Counted from the first letter of the stretch, positions 17,823 to 27,091 are shown. The stretch is DNA of 64,000 nt from Adhaeribacter radiodurans (GCF_014075995.1 NZ_CP055153.1:2604001-2668000), one strand, 5' to 3'. A program made the numbers and translations. Notes: generated by a model not told the origin, from the sequence alone.

Positions 17823-19100
17823 ATGGATGTTCTTACTGTTATTACGGAAAATTACTTAAAGCGCTTCCTGGAAATCAGGGATCAAACGGAAGCTTTGTGC
17901 CGCCCCTTATTGCCCGAAGATACCGTAGTACAGCCAATGGTGGATGTTAGTCCGCCGAAATGGCATTTGGCCCATACCAGTTGGTTTTTTGAAACCTTTA
18001 TCTTACAAAAGTATGCGCCAGATTATACCGTATTTCACCCGGAATATAATTATCTGTTTAATTCATATTATAACTCAATTGGTAGCCGGATTATGCGCCA
18101 AACCCGCGGTACACTTACCCGTCCGCCCATTGAAGAAATTTACCGGTATCGTGCTTATGTAAACGAGAATGTGGCAGATTTACTAAATCAACTTACGGAT
18201 AACATTTTAATTGAAATGTTGCCAATTTTTGAGTTGGGTCTGCAACACGAACAACAACACCAGGAACTCCTCGTTACCGACATTAAATATATTTTAAGTA
18301 CCAATCCTTTAACTCCGGCTTTACTTCCGGCTGAAAAGTACGTGAGCCCGGAAACCAGCTTGCCTAAACCAGAATATTTACCGGTTGCAGCCGGTTTATA
18401 TGAAATTGGGTATACTGGTACTGATTTTTGTTTTGATAATGAATTAAGTGTTCATCAGGTTTGGTTAGATGAGTTTGCTTTTCGTAATCAATTAGTTACC
18501 AACGGAGAATTCCTGGAATTTATAGAAGCAGGCGGTTATCAGAACTTTAAATACTGGCTGCATGAAGGTTTTGAATTAGCTAAGCAAGAACACTGGGAAG
18601 CTCCTTTATACTGGACCAAACATACCGATGGCTGGTACCGGTTTACTTGGCATGGCTTACAAAAAGTAAATTTAAATGCTCCTGTTACCCATATTAGTTT
18701 TTACGAGGCCGATGCTTTTGCCAATTGGGCGGGCAAACGACTTTTAACTGAATTTGAATGGGAAGTAGCAAATCAACAATATGCCACCAATCGTAAAGCG
18801 GGCAATTTTTTAGAAAATGGCTATTTCGATCCCCAACCTTTTTCGAAAAACCAAGTAAATGCCAACCAATTTCTGGGCGATGTTTGGGAATGGACGTACA
18901 GTGCGTACCAACCTTATCCGAGGTATAATAAAGCGGAGGGCGCTTTAGGCGAGTACAATGGTAAATTCATGATTAACCAAATGGTATTGCGCGGTGGTTC
19001 CTGTGCTACGCCCCGCAGCCACATTCGCCCTACTTACCGTAACTTTTTTCACCCGGATAAAAGATGGCAATTTACCGGCATCCGGCTCGCGACAAAATAG
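17823..19100 (+). CDS. egtB: Ergothioneine biosynthesis sulfoxide synthase EgtB
   Basis: About 425 residues with an N-terminal DinB-like domain and a C-terminal formylglycine-generating-enzyme-like domain. The non-haem iron ligands are visible as WHLAHTSWFFE and HEQQHQE, and the C-terminal domain ends in LRGGSCATP and FTGIRLA. EgtB uses O2 to couple a thiol to hercynine (trimethylhistidine). No EgtA or EgtC homologue is nearby, consistent with EgtB types that use cysteine directly, though this cannot be proven by eye. The start at 17823 is preferred because of the SD site; 17805 is the longer alternative. It is followed 2 bp later by egtD. Confidence 0.92.
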   Translation: MDVLTVITENYLKRFLEIRDQTEALCRPLLPEDTVVQPMVDVSPPKWHLAHTSWFFETFILQKYAPDYTVFHPEYNYLFNSYYNSIGSRIMRQTRGTLTRPPIEEIYRYRAYVNENVADLLNQLTDNILIEMLPIFELGLQHEQQHQELLVTDIKYILSTNPLTPALLPAEKYVSPETSLPKPEYLPVAAGLYEIGYTGTDFCFDNELSVHQVWLDEFAFRNQLVTNGEFLEFIEAGGYQNFKYWLHEGFELAKQEHWEAPLYWTKHTDGWYRFTWHGLQKVNLNAPVTHISFYEADAFANWAGKRLLTEFEWEVANQQYATNRKAGNFLENGYFDPQPFSKNQVNANQFLGDVWEWTYSAYQPYPRYNKAEGALGEYNGKFMINQMVLRGGSCATPRSHIRPTYRNFFHPDKRWQFTGIRLATK

Positions 19101-19102
19101 AC

Positions 19103-20098
19103 ATGAACAATAATTCGTATATAACAGGGGTAAATAGCGCAACTTTATCCTTCGAACAACAGCAATTTGCCCTGGATGTGGTGCAAGGATTAAGTAAAAA
19201 GCAAAAAACTTTATCGTCGAAGTATTTTTACGATGGGGTGGGTAGCAAGCTTTTTCAGAAAATAATGGAGTTGCCGGAATATTATCTTACCCACACCGAA
19301 ACGGAAATATTTACCCAACAAAAAGAAAAAATTATTTCTGGCTTTTGCTCCGACCAGCCTTTTAATTTGGTTGATTTAGGTGCCGGCGATGCTGCTAAAA
19401 CTAAAATTTTGCTTCGAGCTTTATTAAAAAGATACACAAGGTTTTCTTTTGTTCCGGTGGATATTTCATCAGATGCATTACAGGAGCTAAAAGAAAACTT
19501 GACTCAGGAACTTCCCCAATTAACCGTAGTACCCTTAGCTGGTGATTATTTTGAAGCATTAACGCAATTAAAACAAGAATCCGGAATTCGGCAGGTGTTG
19601 TTGTTTTTAGGCTCTAACATTGGTAATTTTACTTACCCGGAAATTCAGGTATTTCTTAAAAAACTACGCCAGTTTCTACAAACTGGCGATCAGTTACTAA
19701 TTGGCTTCGATTTAAAAAAAGATCCGCGCATTATTCGCCAGGCGTACGACGATGCAGCAGGTGTTACCGCCTCTTTTAATTTTAATCTTCTGCAAAGAAT
19801 GAACGATACTTTTGCCGGTAATTTTAATTTAAAATACTTTCAGCACTTTGCTGAGTATAATCCGGTAACCGGCGAAATGAGAAGTTATTTAATTAGTACC
19901 CGCGATCAGCAAATTACCTTACAGGAACTGGATTTTACTTTTTCTTTGCAAGCCTGGGAAGCTATTCATACCGAATCCTCGTATAAATTTTCAAAAGCAG
20001 AAATCCAGGAATTAGCAGCAGAAGTGAATTTAGAAACAGAACTGATTTTTACAGATGCAAATCACTACTTTGCCGATGTGTTATTTCGCATCCGCTAA
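19103..20098 (+). CDS. egtD: L-histidine N-alpha-methyltransferase EgtD
   Basis: About 331 residues. SAM-dependent methyltransferase of the EgtD family, with KYFYDGVGSKLFQKIMELPEYYLTHTE near the N-terminus (here split in motifs KYFYDGVGS and PEYYLTHTE), LVDLGAGDAAKT as the SAM loop, and LFLGSNIGNF. It methylates histidine three times to hercynine, the substrate of EgtB. The ATG at 19103, 2 bp after the egtB stop, is chosen over an upstream in-frame ATG inside egtB (19064). egtB and egtD clearly form one unit, with a PLP enzyme starting 15 bp after egtD. Confidence 0.93.
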   Translation: MNNNSYITGVNSATLSFEQQQFALDVVQGLSKKQKTLSSKYFYDGVGSKLFQKIMELPEYYLTHTETEIFTQQKEKIISGFCSDQPFNLVDLGAGDAAKTKILLRALLKRYTRFSFVPVDISSDALQELKENLTQELPQLTVVPLAGDYFEALTQLKQESGIRQVLLFLGSNIGNFTYPEIQVFLKKLRQFLQTGDQLLIGFDLKKDPRIIRQAYDDAAGVTASFNFNLLQRMNDTFAGNFNLKYFQHFAEYNPVTGEMRSYLISTRDQQITLQELDFTFSLQAWEAIHTESSYKFSKAEIQELAAEVNLETELIFTDANHYFADVLFRIR

Positions 20099-20112
20099 GC
20101 TAAGTTGGTAAA

Positions 20113-21222
20113 ATGGAATTAATAAATATGGCTTCTGGGGCGGCTTATTTTCAAACTGCCGAAATTGTACAGCAAGCTGCCATTAACGCTATAAAACAAG
20201 GCTTTACTTCTTACGGTCCCACCGAAGGTTTACTGGTTTTACGCGAAGCCATTGCTCAGCGATATCAGGAAGTAAATAAAGTAAAAATCTCGCCGGATAA
20301 AATTCTGATTACGACTGGGGTAAAACAAGCGCTTTTCAATTTGTTTCGGACAGTTCTTAAACCTGGCGATGAAGTGATTGCCCCGGAAGCTAATTGGTTT
20401 GGCTTTCACGAGTTAATCGGGGAAGTTCAGGCAAAGTTAGTTATTCTACCTACTTCACCGGATGATGAATACACCATTCATCCGGAGGTTTTAGCCCAGG
20501 CAATTACTTCTAAAACCCGTTTATTTATTTTATGTAACCCAGGTAATCCTACAAGCAGAATTTATTCGGAAGCAGATATAGAAAATCTACTTTCGGTTTT
20601 AAACCAACACCCGCAAGTTATTATCCTATCGGATGAAATTTATGATTTTGTAGCTTTTACAAGTCGGGTACCTTCTTTGCTAGAATTTAACGATGAGATT
20701 GATCGCTTTGCAGTAGTAAATGGGTTTTCTAAATCCTTCGCCATGTCGGGTTGGCGGATTGGTTATTTAATTGTTCCGGAAAGATATTATCAAACTTGCT
20801 ATAAATTTCAGGAAAATACTATTTCAGGAGTGAGTCCTTTTATTCAAATAGCAGCAGCAGTGGCTTTACAGAACTACCAATCGATATTAGAGCCCATGCA
20901 TATTATTTTAGTCCAGAATAGAAATTATATTTGTTCTAAGTTGCAGGAAATTGGTAACATTTCTTTTAACGAACCCCAAGCAACTTATTACGTTTTCGCC
21001 GATTTAAGTTTTTATTTACAAAAGAAAACCACTGAGGGTAAATACCTGGAAAGTAGTATTGCCTTATGTCAGTATTTAAAAGCAGAATATGCTTTAGAAC
21101 TTTTAGCCGGTGATTACTTTGGAGCCCCTGGTTTTGCCCGAATTTCTTTTGCCTTAGAGCCAAAACAATTAAAGGAAGCTTTAGAACGCCTCCAGACTGG
21201 CTTACATGCTTTGCACGAGTAG
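20113..21222 (+). CDS. Class I/II PLP-dependent aminotransferase, third gene of the ergothioneine unit
   Basis: A 369-residue fold-type I PLP enzyme with GVKQALFNLF, CNPGNPTSR, LSDEIYDF, the PLP lysine in SKSFAMSGWRIGY, and a C-terminal ARISFAL arginine motif. Sequence features match the aspartate/aromatic aminotransferase group. It starts 15 bp after egtD and is probably cotranscribed. Ergothioneine synthesis needs a PLP-dependent C-S lyase (EgtE), and none is otherwise present, so this enzyme is a candidate for that step; several aminotransferase-fold enzymes are C-S lyases. That function is inferred, and a plain aminotransferase remains possible. Confidence 0.85.
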   Translation: MELINMASGAAYFQTAEIVQQAAINAIKQGFTSYGPTEGLLVLREAIAQRYQEVNKVKISPDKILITTGVKQALFNLFRTVLKPGDEVIAPEANWFGFHELIGEVQAKLVILPTSPDDEYTIHPEVLAQAITSKTRLFILCNPGNPTSRIYSEADIENLLSVLNQHPQVIILSDEIYDFVAFTSRVPSLLEFNDEIDRFAVVNGFSKSFAMSGWRIGYLIVPERYYQTCYKFQENTISGVSPFIQIAAAVALQNYQSILEPMHIILVQNRNYICSKLQEIGNISFNEPQATYYVFADLSFYLQKKTTEGKYLESSIALCQYLKAEYALELLAGDYFGAPGFARISFALEPKQLKEALERLQTGLHALHE

Positions 21223-21420
21223 TACCCTGTAGATTAATGGCATATAAGTCAAAAATTTTCGCACGAATTTGCCTTGCATTTATAGGGAGGGCATTAAACT
21301 CTAAAAAGTAGAGGCATGGAAGTAACTTCCGCGTTATAGTTGGCAGATTGGTTCACACGACTTGCACCAGTAGTATTCCGTGGATGAGTGGATTGTGAAA
21401 TATAACTTCTGAAATTATCG

Positions 21421-21428
21421 TACTTTTG
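21421..21428 (+). promoter_or_regulatory. Probable -7 promoter element of the MATE gene
   Basis: TACTTTTG followed by CC is a perfect TAnnTTTG match 28 bp before the ATG at 21457. The best upstream TTG is 25 bp away, longer than ideal. Confidence 0.5.
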
Positions 21429-21456
21429 CCGGTTCGCTTTTTTTCTTCTTAAATCA

Positions 21457-22803
21457 ATGCTGGCAACTGATCTTAAATCAAATTTTAAGCAAAATTTTCA
21501 TATCGCCTATCCGGTTGTATTAAGTCAGTTGGGGCATATTCTGGTAACAGTCTGCGACAGCATTATGGTAGGCCGCACGGGCACGTTGCCTTTAGCGGCG
21601 GCTTCGTTGGGTAATAGTGTTTTTACCTTATTTATGGTTTGGGGTTTAGGAATATCCATGGGCATTACCCCTTTAATTGCAGGTGCTGATGGCCGGAAAA
21701 ATCGCCGGCGAATTTCTTTATTGTTATTTAACGGTACTTTGGTTTGTTCTGCCGTGGGGGTTATTCTGTTTTTACTGGGTTATAGCTTTTCTCCTTACTT
21801 ATATCTCTTAAAACAGCCGCCCGAAGTAGTCCGGTTGGCTATACCTTACTTGCACCTGTTATTTTTTTCGCTCATACCTTTAATGGTTTTTCAAGGGTTA
21901 CGCCAGTTTGCCGAAGGCTTATCTTTAACGCGCCAATCCATGTATATTTCGGTGGTAGCTAATATTGTTAATTTTGGGTTAAACTATTTGCTCGTTTTCG
22001 GCAATTTAGGATTTCCGCGCCTGGGATTACAAGGAGCCGCTACTGCTACTTTAATTGCCAGAACTATGATGCCCATTATGATGGGAATGTATATTTGGCA
22101 GTCACCCAGATTTACGGAATATCGGCATGCCATACAGCGAAAGCTAATTTCTTTTAAACACATGCGGCGCGTGATTCAGTTAGGATTTCCGATTGCCGTG
22201 CAAATGGTTTTTGAAATGAGCGCTTTTAGTTTTTCCGCCATTATGATTGGTTGGTTGGGTGCTAAGCAACTGGCGGCTCACCAAATTGCCATTAACGTTG
22301 CCGCCGTAACCTACATGATGGCTACTGGAATTGCCGCTGCGGCCACTATTCGAGTAAGCAATGAGTTAGGCCGGGGCCGGTACCAACAAATGCGTCAGGC
22401 AGGCTTTAGCAGCATCTTAATGGCTTTGCTGTTCATGTCGGTTATGGCAATAGTACTTATCTTAAGTAAAAGTTTTATTCCGCTCCTGTTTGTTACGGAT
22501 ACCCAGGTAATTCAAATGGCGGGCGGATTATTAATAATAGCGGCACTCTTTCAATTATCAGATGGCGTGCAAGTGGTTGGTTTGGGGGCATTGCGCGGTT
22601 TAGAAGATGTAAAAATGCCCGGTTTTATATCTCTTTTAGCTTATTGGATAGTGGGTTTACCAACGGGCTATTTTTTGTGTTTCCACGCGGGTTTAGGGGT
22701 AAACGGCATTTGGTTAGGATTATTAACCGGATTAACAATTGCCGCTTGTTTGTTATTTATTCGTTTTAAAAAATTATCGGCCAGCTTCGCACGAAGAACT
22801 TAG
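21457..22803 (+). CDS. MATE-family multidrug/Na+ efflux transporter
   Basis: A 448-residue inner-membrane protein with about 12 hydrophobic spans in two homologous halves, as in NorM and DinF. The family hallmark near the start is visible (YPVVLSQLGHILVTVCDSIMVGR shape: the P-V-x-x-x-Q and D-x-x-x-V-G-R elements), and the second half repeats it (FPIAVQMVFEMSAFSF). MATE proteins export cationic drugs or toxic metabolites in exchange for Na+ or H+. Substrate cannot be told. It follows the ergothioneine unit after a 234-bp gap with its own promoter, so no functional link is assumed. Confidence 0.93.
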   Translation: MLATDLKSNFKQNFHIAYPVVLSQLGHILVTVCDSIMVGRTGTLPLAAASLGNSVFTLFMVWGLGISMGITPLIAGADGRKNRRRISLLLFNGTLVCSAVGVILFLLGYSFSPYLYLLKQPPEVVRLAIPYLHLLFFSLIPLMVFQGLRQFAEGLSLTRQSMYISVVANIVNFGLNYLLVFGNLGFPRLGLQGAATATLIARTMMPIMMGMYIWQSPRFTEYRHAIQRKLISFKHMRRVIQLGFPIAVQMVFEMSAFSFSAIMIGWLGAKQLAAHQIAINVAAVTYMMATGIAAAATIRVSNELGRGRYQQMRQAGFSSILMALLFMSVMAIVLILSKSFIPLLFVTDTQVIQMAGGLLIIAALFQLSDGVQVVGLGALRGLEDVKMPGFISLLAYWIVGLPTGYFLCFHAGLGVNGIWLGLLTGLTIAACLLFIRFKKLSASFARRT

Positions 22804-22853
22804 TTTTTTAGTTATTACTACAACAACTCTTAATTTTTTGGCTGCTTAATTAT

Positions 22854-23456
22854 ATGCTAATCCAAATTTTACTTGTGCTCTTATTCTGGATAAAGGGCGA
22901 CAATTCCCATTCATTTGTACTAGTAAATTCCAATTTTGATACTTCCAAAAAAATAGTAAATTCTTCTATAGATTGGAGCAGTAACCGAAGGTTAACCTGG
23001 GATGATTTTCAGAAAGAAGTTGATGTAAACGATCCGCTTCATGCTTTGGCTTCTACTAATATTGGAGTGCAAGCCACCTGTAAAAACAACCAAATGGTTT
23101 TTGATGTTAAATGCCAGTTTGCTATTAATGAATCCTGGTCTAAAAACAAAAATTCCGAAGAATTACTGCAACACGAACAATTGCACTTTGATTTAACTGA
23201 AGTATATGCCCGCTTACTGCGCCAGAAACTAAGCCAGCAAAAAAGTTTATGCACCGGTGATAAAACCAGATTTAAAGCTGTAGTAAACAAAGTTTTTGCT
23301 GATTGGCAAAAAGCGCAGCAACGCTATGATACAGAATCTAAGCACGGTTTAGATGATATAAAGCAAGCATATTGGACCAAAACAGTAGCTTCGCAGCTAG
23401 AATCTCTAATTGCATTTGCTTCTGATGCTACAGATAAAAGTACGGCTAGTTTCTAA
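22854..23456 (+). CDS. DUF922-type putative zinc peptidase, exported
   Basis: A 200-residue protein beginning with a hydrophobic signal-like segment (ILLVLLFW). It shows the DUF922 hallmarks: RLTWDDFQ near residue 47 and the metal-binding HEQLHFDLTE near residue 104, an HExxH-like helix continued by an acidic residue. The DUF922 family is regarded as a probable zinc-dependent protease family; activity here is not proven. It lies 50 bp after the MATE gene and ends at a terminator, so the two may be cotranscribed. Confidence 0.78.
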   Translation: MLIQILLVLLFWIKGDNSHSFVLVNSNFDTSKKIVNSSIDWSSNRRLTWDDFQKEVDVNDPLHALASTNIGVQATCKNNQMVFDVKCQFAINESWSKNKNSEELLQHEQLHFDLTEVYARLLRQKLSQQKSLCTGDKTRFKAVVNKVFADWQKAQQRYDTESKHGLDDIKQAYWTKTVASQLESLIAFASDATDKSTASF

Positions 23457-23515
23457 GGGAAGCTCAGCATAAATTGTGTTTAGTTAGTTTTGATTCTAAA
23501 AAATTTTTCATAAAG

Positions 23516-23544
23516 AAAGCCACTATCTAAAAGGTAGTGGCTTT
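23516..23544 (+). terminator. Terminator after the DUF922 gene
   Basis: A 10-bp stem (AAAGCCACTA with TAGTGGCTTT) and a 9-nt loop are followed by TTT; the A-rich left flank allows function from the minus side also, where the oxidoreductase gene ends at 23585. Confidence 0.85.
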
Positions 23545-23584
23545 TTTATAAAGTAAAACGCTTCTATATTTTAGTATTCAGAAA

Positions 23585-25141
23585 TTAAAAAGGTTTTCCC
23601 AAGTCAGAAAGTGCCGGACCAGTTATTACCTTACCGTATGGATCAAAACGGGAACCGTGGCAAGGGCAATCCCAGCTTTTTTCCAGGTTATTCCAGCTAA
23701 CTATACAACCCAAATGCGGGCAAACGGCCGAACGTTCGTGAATTACCCCGTTCAGATCACAGTAAACTGCAATTTTATTCACTCCTTTGCGCATAATTTT
23801 GCCAGTACCGGGCACGGCTCCTTCTAAACCACCAATTTCGCCGGGGGTTACCCAATCTTTATATTGCGCCGCAACATTTACGTTTTCTTTGATAAACTCC
23901 AAAGCCGATGGCCCCGAAAAAGTTACCCGATCAGGACTATATAATTTTTCCCAGGCATTAGTCCGTCCCATAATTATATCGGTAATTAAAATGCCGCCAA
24001 TGGTGCCATGGGTCATACCGTGCCCAGAATCGCCGGTAACAATATATACATTATCTTCTCCGGGGTTTTTACCAATATAGCCTAAATAATCTACCGGCTC
24101 CATTACCTGCCCCGACCACTGATACACTACCTGGCCCGCCATAGGAAACTTTTCCCGAACCCATTCTTCTAAGCAGCGCAATCGTTCACGCTCATCGGTT
24201 TCCTGGCCGGTTTTATGGTCTTCTCCACCCACAATCATTACATTATAAGTATCCTGACCAACCTGGTTGGCATCCGGGTGATGATCCTTTACCAGTCGAA
24301 TGTAATGGTAAGGGTCGGAGTTATCCCAATAAAGCGCGTTTGGTACGGCATCTTCTAATATTTTTACACCAATTACATAGGTGCGGTAAGGAGCTTGTTT
24401 GGTGTGGATAGTTACCCAATCATTAATGGGAGTGTTGGTTGCTACCACCACCTGATTGGCAGAAATCGTGTATCCGGCTTCGGTTTTAACCCGGACAATT
24501 CCATTATTTTCAAAAGATTGAACGTGGGTATGCGTAAAAATTAAACAACCTTCTTTGTCCAGAATTGCTTTGCTCAATCCGGCCAGGTATTTGGTTGGGT
24601 GGAAATGCGCTTGGTCGGGAAAACATAAAACGGATCCTTCGGATAAACTTGGAACCGGGCACTTTTTCAATTTAGTAACGCTGGTAAAACCTAGTTTCCA
24701 GCAGGCATCCAGTTCTTTATCCAGTTCATCTTCTGAGTCGCTGGGCTGCACAAATAAATAGCCGTTTACCCGTTCAAAATCACAATCAATATTTTCTTTT
24801 TTAGCAATTTCTTCAATCTTGCGAATGGCTTCGGTGTGGCTTTCTGCGGCTAAACGGGCATTTTTTTCACCGTGAAGCTTAATAATTTTATAGTAACGAT
24901 CGTCTAAGGCATTAGAAAGATGCGCCGTGGTGCGGGATGTTTCGCCCCCGCCTATTTCTTTAGACTCTAATACAATAACTGTTTTTCCTTCTTGCGAAAG
25001 TAAATAAGCGGTAGTTAATCCTGATATACCTGCTCCCACTACGCAAACATCGCACTGCATATCGGCTTGTAAGCTAGTAGTAAAAGGCATTTCTACCCCG
25101 TGTTCCCAAATAGACAACGTGTTGCCAGATTCGTTTTTCAT
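23585..25141 (-). CDS. FAD-dependent oxidoreductase with C-terminal Rieske [2Fe-2S] domain (YhfW-like)
   Basis: About 518 residues. The N-terminal DAO-type FAD fold has VCVVGAGISGLTTAYLL, and the middle carries the glycine/D-amino-acid oxidase pattern. The C-terminal 70 residues form a Rieske domain with CPHLGC and CPCHGSRFD, complete for a [2Fe-2S] cluster. Bacillus YhfW has the same architecture; its substrate is unknown. The ATG at 25141 (MKNESGNT) is chosen; a longer frame from 25213 adds 24 residues without family support. Possibly a deaminating oxidase feeding electrons to the cluster, but this is inference. Confidence 0.88.
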   Translation of the reverse strand: MKNESGNTLSIWEHGVEMPFTTSLQADMQCDVCVVGAGISGLTTAYLLSQEGKTVIVLESKEIGGGETSRTTAHLSNALDDRYYKIIKLHGEKNARLAAESHTEAIRKIEEIAKKENIDCDFERVNGYLFVQPSDSEDELDKELDACWKLGFTSVTKLKKCPVPSLSEGSVLCFPDQAHFHPTKYLAGLSKAILDKEGCLIFTHTHVQSFENNGIVRVKTEAGYTISANQVVVATNTPINDWVTIHTKQAPYRTYVIGVKILEDAVPNALYWDNSDPYHYIRLVKDHHPDANQVGQDTYNVMIVGGEDHKTGQETDERERLRCLEEWVREKFPMAGQVVYQWSGQVMEPVDYLGYIGKNPGEDNVYIVTGDSGHGMTHGTIGGILITDIIMGRTNAWEKLYSPDRVTFSGPSALEFIKENVNVAAQYKDWVTPGEIGGLEGAVPGTGKIMRKGVNKIAVYCDLNGVIHERSAVCPHLGCIVSWNNLEKSWDCPCHGSRFDPYGKVITGPALSDLGKPF

Positions 25142-25282
25142 AGTTTTATTTTTTATTTCAAGGCGAAAAGTAAGGATGGTTTTATAAGCAAATACAATTT
25201 TTAATTTTGGCAAAATAAAACCGCTTTGCTTTGATTACGACCAGCAAGCGCTTTAGTTACCAACCCTTTACTTATCTGTATT

Positions 25283-25618
25283 ATGGATCAGATTTCCTGG
25301 AACGATTTTGAAAAAGTAGACTTACGAGTAGGTACCATTACCGAAGTGCACGCATTTCCGGAAGCTCGCAAGCCTGCTTATAAAATATTTATTGATTTTG
25401 GGGCATTTGGAATTAAAAAATCAAGTGCCCAGATAACGGTAAATTATGCAAAAGAAGAATTAATTGGCCGGCAAGTGGTAGCGGTAGTAAACTTTCCGCC
25501 CAAGCAGATAGGTAAATATATTTCGGAAGTTTTAATAACTGGTTTTGAAGATGCTAATGGAAACATTGTTTTGGCTCAACCACAAAGCCCATTACCAAAT
25601 GGCACAAAATTGATGTAG
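25283..25618 (+). CDS. csaA: CsaA, tRNA-binding-domain chaperone-like protein
   Basis: A 111-residue single OB-fold EMAP/tRNA-binding domain. It starts with the CsaA form ISWNDFEKVDLRVGTI and contains AITVNY-like SAQITVNY, VVAVVNFPPKQIG and SEVLITGF. CsaA was described in Bacillus as an export-related chaperone and also binds tRNA as a dimer. Length matches the family exactly. It is monocistronic, divergent from the Rieske oxidoreductase. A TAATTTTG box at 25202-25209 is a possible -7 element. Confidence 0.92.
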   Translation: MDQISWNDFEKVDLRVGTITEVHAFPEARKPAYKIFIDFGAFGIKKSSAQITVNYAKEELIGRQVVAVVNFPPKQIGKYISEVLITGFEDANGNIVLAQPQSPLPNGTKLM

Positions 25619-25624
25619 TTCAAT

Positions 25625-25768
25625 AGTTGCAGGTTGTAAGTTGGAGATTGTAAGTAGTAAGATGTTTTAGAAATAGATATGAAGTTATTAATTTACTATT
25701 TTTTTTCTGTATCTAAATCAAGAAATAATTCTAGCCTTAATTTAACTTGCAATTTGTAACCTGCAACT
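25625..25768. repeat. Intergenic imperfect inverted repeat around an AT-rich centre
   Basis: AGTTGCAGGTT (25625-25635) pairs perfectly with AACCTGCAACT (25758-25768), and both arms continue into similar low-complexity text (TGTAAGTTGGAG and CTGTAACTCC). It fills the gap between csaA and the convergent DUF4296 gene. It belongs to the same kind as the repeats at 29053, 32349 and 36538. Confidence 0.65.
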
Positions 25769-25802
25769 CGAAACCTCAAACCTGTAACTCCAACCCAACT
25801 CA

Positions 25803-26153
25803 CTACGGTTGTTTTGCTTTGGATAGCGTTTCGCGTACGGTGAGGCTGTCGATTACTTTCTCGTAAATTTTATCAAGTCCGTTCAGGTTACGCAAGTAGT
25901 ATTGGTAGCTGTTATTAAAATCAGCTTCTTTAACCTGGTGCTTTTGTAGAATTTCACGGTGCATTTTCCGGTAAACGGCATCGCCGGAATCGGGCGGTAG
26001 ACCAGCATTTTCAATTTGAGCTTCGGCCAAATGCACGTCAATCATAATGCTGGTCATTTCTTCTTCGGAGAGTAAATGGGCAGGTTTAGGTTCGCCGGCC
26101 GGAGCACACCGAATTAGTAAAAAAAGCGTTAGTACTAAAAAGAAATATTTCAC
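25803..26153 (-). CDS. DUF4296 lipoprotein
   Basis: A 116-residue protein with a lipoprotein signal (FLVLTLFLLIRC, lipobox cysteine 16) and a helical DUF4296 domain (LLSEEEMTSIMIDVHLAEAQI). The family is found almost only in Bacteroidota and its function is unknown. It is likely anchored in the outer or inner membrane facing the periplasm. It is divergent from the DUF58 gene at 26213, with a 59-bp gap. Confidence 0.82.
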   Translation of the reverse strand: MKYFFLVLTLFLLIRCAPAGEPKPAHLLSEEEMTSIMIDVHLAEAQIENAGLPPDSGDAVYRKMHREILQKHQVKEADFNNSYQYYLRNLNGLDKIYEKVIDSLTVRETLSKAKQP

Positions 26154-26212
26154 GAATGAATATTAGCTAAATAAATTCTAATTTTAAAATTGGAGAGAAA
26201 TGGTTAGCCCTT

Positions 26213-27091
26213 ATGAAAGACCTGGTTAAAAAGCTGCAAAAGTACGAGATTCGCATCAGAAAGGCAATTAACACTCAAATGCAAGGCAATTTTCATTCCG
26301 TATTTAAAGGTACCGGGCTGGAATTTGACGATGTGCGCTCCTACCAGTACGGTGATGATGTACGGGCTATTGACTGGAACGTTACGGCCAAAGGCCACGG
26401 CACCTTTATTAAAACTTATAAAGAAGAAAAAGAGCAATCCGTTTTTTTAATTCTAGATGTGAGTGCCTCGCAGGCAATTGGTACAGTGGGTCAGCAGAAA
26501 ATTGATATTGGTAAAGAAATATGCGGTGTTCTGGCTTTAGTAGCGGCCAAGCAAAGCAGCCAGATTGGCATCGTGTGCGTATCGGATCAAAAAGAAAAGT
26601 ACGTAAAACCTGGATTAGGCATTGAACATGCCTATACTATCATTAAATCTATTTTTGAATTAAAACCAAAATCATTACGCACCAATCTGGCCGCCGGAAT
26701 TAAATTGGCTTTAAGTATTATTAAACGCCGGAGCATTATTATTCTTATCTCCGATTTTATTGACCAGAATTATGAGCGAGAATTAACTATGCTCGCCAAG
26801 AAACACGATTTAGTTGTAATTCAGTTGGTTGATAAACGCGAAGTAGATTTTCCGGCTATGGGCATTATTCCTTTGCTGGATAAAGAAACTGGTAAAACCA
26901 TTTGGGTAAATACTTCCTCTGCTACTTTTCAGCATAGTTATTTATCTACCTACGCCGACAATCAGGAAAAAATTGCTAAAATTTGCCGGAAATACCAAGC
27001 TAATTACCTTACCATTGATACTACAGAGGAATATGTGCCCCAACTTGTCAATCTTTTCAGAATCCGAAATTTAATGCGTAAAAGTGCGTAA
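26213..27091 (+). CDS. DUF58 protein (VWA-like, first of the Bat-type group)
   Basis: A 292-residue soluble DUF58 protein: GTGLEFDDVRSYQYGDDVR near residue 30, the marker RAIDWNVTAK, and a degenerate VWA core beginning LILDVSAS (DxSxS kept). DUF58 proteins usually work with MoxR AAA+ ATPases as chaperone-like pairs, but no moxR gene is visible here. It overlaps the next gene by 8 bp, so 26213-29040 is one operon of three genes. Confidence 0.88.
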   Translation: MKDLVKKLQKYEIRIRKAINTQMQGNFHSVFKGTGLEFDDVRSYQYGDDVRAIDWNVTAKGHGTFIKTYKEEKEQSVFLILDVSASQAIGTVGQQKIDIGKEICGVLALVAAKQSSQIGIVCVSDQKEKYVKPGLGIEHAYTIIKSIFELKPKSLRTNLAAGIKLALSIIKRRSIIILISDFIDQNYERELTMLAKKHDLVVIQLVDKREVDFPAMGIIPLLDKETGKTIWVNTSSATFQHSYLSTYADNQEKIAKICRKYQANYLTIDTTEEYVPQLVNLFRIRNLMRKSA

